From: Spirochaetaceae bacterium
GTDB taxonomy: Bacteria > Spirochaetota > Spirochaetia > Treponematales > Breznakiellaceae
Assembly: GCA_031273985.1 (NCBI GenBank)
Contig: JAISQV010000011.1
Location: forward strand, 1 to 6,791
DNA: 6,791 bases
Direction: 5' to 3'
Shown: positions 4,862-6,791 of the stretch, piece after piece
Layout: each line of letters opens with the position of its first letter
Numbering within the stretch: the stretch's first letter is position 1
Position numbers and translations under genes: made by a program
Notes under the pieces: model-generated
Database searches by the model: none
What the model saw: only the letters and a program-made list of their open reading frames with translations
Told to the model about the DNA's origin: nothing

Positions 4862-6748
4862 TTAAATGTTCAGGGCTGCGCGCTTTTCCAGAATGATCTT
4901 TTCAAGCGCTTCCGCGGATTCCTTCGCATCCCCATTGATAAGGACCTGCCCGCCGGTGAGGGCCTTCATGTCTTCCGTGAGTACCTTCACCGCCACGGGG
5001 CTCCCCGAAATGTAGGGGGGAATTCCCAGGTGCAGGGGCAGACCGAGGGCCAGGCCGAAGCAGCCGTCGGCCAGGGCCTGTTCCTCAAGCCACTGGGCGG
5101 CGGAGAGGACCAGGGGAAGCTGCGGCATATCAACGCCTATGGCTTCGGCAAGTTCCGTGGCGACAATCTCAAGCCGGCCTATGGCAAGGCAGGGGCCGAA
5201 GTTCAGTACCGGGGGGATGCCGAGCTGTTTGCAGACCGCCTTGAGGCTGGGGCCGGCAAGTTCGGCGGCGTCGGGAACCATGAGGCCGCAGTTCTCTATG
5301 CCCCCGGAGGAGCAGCCCGCGGTAAGGACAATGATGTCCCGGGCTATGAGTTCTTTGGTCAGCGCCACGGTAAGCACATCGTGGCCGCCGGAGACGAGGC
5401 TTGAGCAGCCCACCACACCGGCGACGCCCTTGATCTTGCCCTGAACGATAAGGTCCACCAGGGGCTTCCAGTTTCCGCCGAGGAATTTCTTGAGGGATAC
5501 TTCGCTTACGCCGGTGATGGAGTTGCTGTTGCCGTGTTCGGGAAGCAGGTTGAGCTGCACCTTGGGCCGCCGTTCCCTGTAGGCGGCGATCACTTCGTCA
5601 ATGATCTCGTCGGAGTGTTTTTCCCTATCGGCAAACACGAAGGGCTTGAGTTCCGCGTTGGCTTTTTTGGCGACGTCGTCCACGCAGATCTGTTTGATGA
5701 GCAGCTTGTCGCAGACGCTTTCTATGCCGGGCAGGGTGCAGTTGAATTCGGAGATCACCGCATCGATACCGCCGGTGGCAAGGATCGCCTCGGAGGTGTA
5801 GTTGTTTCCCGCGTGGCCGTCAAAAATCTCCGTGTAGTGTACGCCCCGGAGCTGCAGGTCCTGGCCCACACAGGTGCAGCCCACGAGTTTGAAGCCCTTC
5901 GCGCCGGCGGCCCTGGCCCTGGCTACCACATCCGGGGCGGTGAGCCGCTCCTGGAGGTGTACAAACATGGTGTGCTGGTGGCCGGTGATCATGATGTTGA
6001 TGTAGTCGGGGTCTATGACCCGGAGGCCCACCGGGGCGGGGCGTATCTCCGGCTCCCCCAGGAGCACGTCGTTCAAGAGATTGGTCAGGGTAAGGCCGTA
6101 GATGCCCGTGGAAATGCCGAGTTTCAGGCAGTCCAGCAGCATATTGACCGGGTCGGAGTTGAGGTTCGTGGAGCACTTTACCACCCCGTGAAAGACTTCG
6201 CTCTTGGCGCCGCCGGGGAGTATGCCCAGTTCCTGCCATTTCTTGAAGCGCGGCGGATAGGCCATCTTCTCCACCAGGTCCATCTTTATGTATTCCGGCT
6301 TGTACAGGTCCGCCAGCACGGCGTCGGCCACTTTTTCGGCGGTTTCCCATTGATCGGCGCCGCTTACCCCGAAGGTTTTGGCAAGCCGTTCCAGCGCGCC
6401 GGGCCCCCTGAATTTTCCCCGCGCCTTCGCGGTGTTTTTCAGGTTGAGGGCCGTGTTCTCCACTACGTGGATGTAGCAGCCCGAACCCGAAGCAACGGCC
6501 CGCAGAAGGTTGCGGACGGCAATGACATCCGCGCTGGCGCCGCAGATTCCGTGGGGCGAATCCGGCGTTATCCGGCAAGGCCCGTTGGCGCAAAGCCTGC
6601 AGCATACCCCCTGCAGGCCAAAACCGCATTTGGTTTCCTGACTCTCCACCCGATGGTGACTCGTCTCCATCGGAAGACCGGCGATAAACTCCTCCAGGGG
6701 TTTATCCGCGCTGGCACAGGTTGAACACCCGTAGACACTCTCGTTCAT
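4862..6748 (-). CDS. Ni-Fe carbon monoxide dehydrogenase catalytic subunit
   Basis: A 628-residue homodimeric anaerobic CO dehydrogenase: CO + H2O = CO2 + 2H+ + 2e-. Metal ligands are all present. D-cluster: C41 and C49. B-cluster: C50, C53, C58, C69. C-cluster (Ni-Fe-S): H257 (motif TGHQH), C293 (GCTCVGQ), C337 (EFNCTLPG), C448 (VVGCSS), C479 (TAGCSS) and C520 (FGPCLA). The active-site lysine is probably K588 (SPVAVKVL). Numbering starts at ATG 6748, which has GGAGG 5 nt upstream; a TTG at 6760 would add four residues but overlaps that ribosome binding site. The length is normal for CooS (about 630-640). The usual HxxHxxH array after the B-cluster is replaced by CYIHVVENTA (C91-A100), and the ligand motif is GHQH rather than GHNP, so it belongs to a divergent CooS group. 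No cooC nickel-insertion gene or acetyl-CoA synthase gene is in view. The operon promoter lies outside the window. Confidence 0.97.
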   Translation of the reverse strand: MNESVYGCSTCASADKPLEEFIAGLPMETSHHRVESQETKCGFGLQGVCCRLCANGPCRITPDSPHGICGASADVIAVRNLLRAVASGSGCYIHVVENTALNLKNTAKARGKFRGPGALERLAKTFGVSGADQWETAEKVADAVLADLYKPEYIKMDLVEKMAYPPRFKKWQELGILPGGAKSEVFHGVVKCSTNLNSDPVNMLLDCLKLGISTGIYGLTLTNLLNDVLLGEPEIRPAPVGLRVIDPDYINIMITGHQHTMFVHLQERLTAPDVVARARAAGAKGFKLVGCTCVGQDLQLRGVHYTEIFDGHAGNNYTSEAILATGGIDAVISEFNCTLPGIESVCDKLLIKQICVDDVAKKANAELKPFVFADREKHSDEIIDEVIAAYRERRPKVQLNLLPEHGNSNSITGVSEVSLKKFLGGNWKPLVDLIVQGKIKGVAGVVGCSSLVSGGHDVLTVALTKELIARDIIVLTAGCSSGGIENCGLMVPDAAELAGPSLKAVCKQLGIPPVLNFGPCLAIGRLEIVATELAEAIGVDMPQLPLVLSAAQWLEEQALADGCFGLALGLPLHLGIPPYISGSPVAVKVLTEDMKALTGGQVLINGDAKESAEALEKIILEKRAALNI

Positions 6749-6753
6749 AGCAA

Positions 6754-6758
6754 CCTCC
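6754..6758 (-). promoter_or_regulatory. Ribosome binding site that fixes the cooS start
   Basis: GGAGG lies 5 nt before the ATG at 6748. It overlaps the in-frame TTG at 6760-6758 by one base, which rules out that earlier start as the main one. Confidence 0.75.
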
Positions 6759-6791
6759 AATCGCTATTTGGGGCCCGCCCGGCACACCGGA

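Noticed and set aside
4419..4865. 148-codon plus-strand open frame opposite cooF
   Set aside because: Antisense to a gene with sixteen ordered cluster cysteines; the product is low-complexity, with no domain.
5534..6724. 396-codon plus-strand open frame, and an 820-nt minus-strand frame, inside cooS
   Set aside because: Both lie within cooS, whose metal-ligand motifs are unmistakable; long alternative frames are expected in GC-rich coding sequence.
6749..6760. TTG start adding four residues to CooS
   Set aside because: The TTG overlaps the GGAGG that serves the ATG at 6748, and the added residues lie outside the family's conserved N-terminus.

Overview
The window most likely comes from a spirochaete of the Treponema lineage, plausibly an anaerobic gut acetogen related to the termite-gut treponemes. 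This is inferred from three things: an anaerobic Ni-Fe carbon monoxide dehydrogenase set, an outer-membrane protein of a style I associate with treponemes, and an integrase N-terminus that resembles treponemal phage-type recombinases. No sequence search was run, so the genus is an inference.

Right half (3148-6748, all minus strand): a compact three-gene operon read in the order cooS (nickel CO dehydrogenase), cooF (four-cluster ferredoxin-like electron carrier) and an FAD/NAD(P) oxidoreductase. Spacing is 11 nt, then an ATGA overlap, so the three are almost certainly co-transcribed and co-translated. Together they would oxidise CO to CO2 (or run the reverse) and pass electrons through CooF to a flavoprotein that reduces NAD(P)+. 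The CooS keeps every metal-cluster ligand but appears to lack the usual histidine relay near the C-cluster.

Middle (1899-2921, plus strand): an exported protein with a signal peptide, a small soluble N-terminal domain and a probable C-terminal beta-barrel. It converges on the coo operon. The 226-nt gap between them (2922-3147) is packed with five perfect inverted repeats, all with 3-nt loops.

Left part (1-1627): an initiator tRNA gene (tRNA-fMet, minus strand) with a near-consensus promoter. Downstream of its 3' end lie a frameshifted and truncated tyrosine recombinase (integrase) N-terminus, a dual-specificity phosphatase gene lacking its C-terminus, and an AlbA-type DNA-binding gene cut off after about 60 codons. 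All are on the minus strand and each retains a start region. A strong sigma-70-like promoter lies across the end of the integrase remnant and points at the phosphatase. This looks like a decayed integrative element beside a tRNA gene, ending in a CACGAAGG-type repeat region at the window edge.

The 271-nt gap 1628-1898 holds the tRNA promoter, a weak candidate promoter for the exported protein and its ribosome binding site; I see no gene in it. No CRISPR array, rRNA gene or intact insertion sequence is visible.
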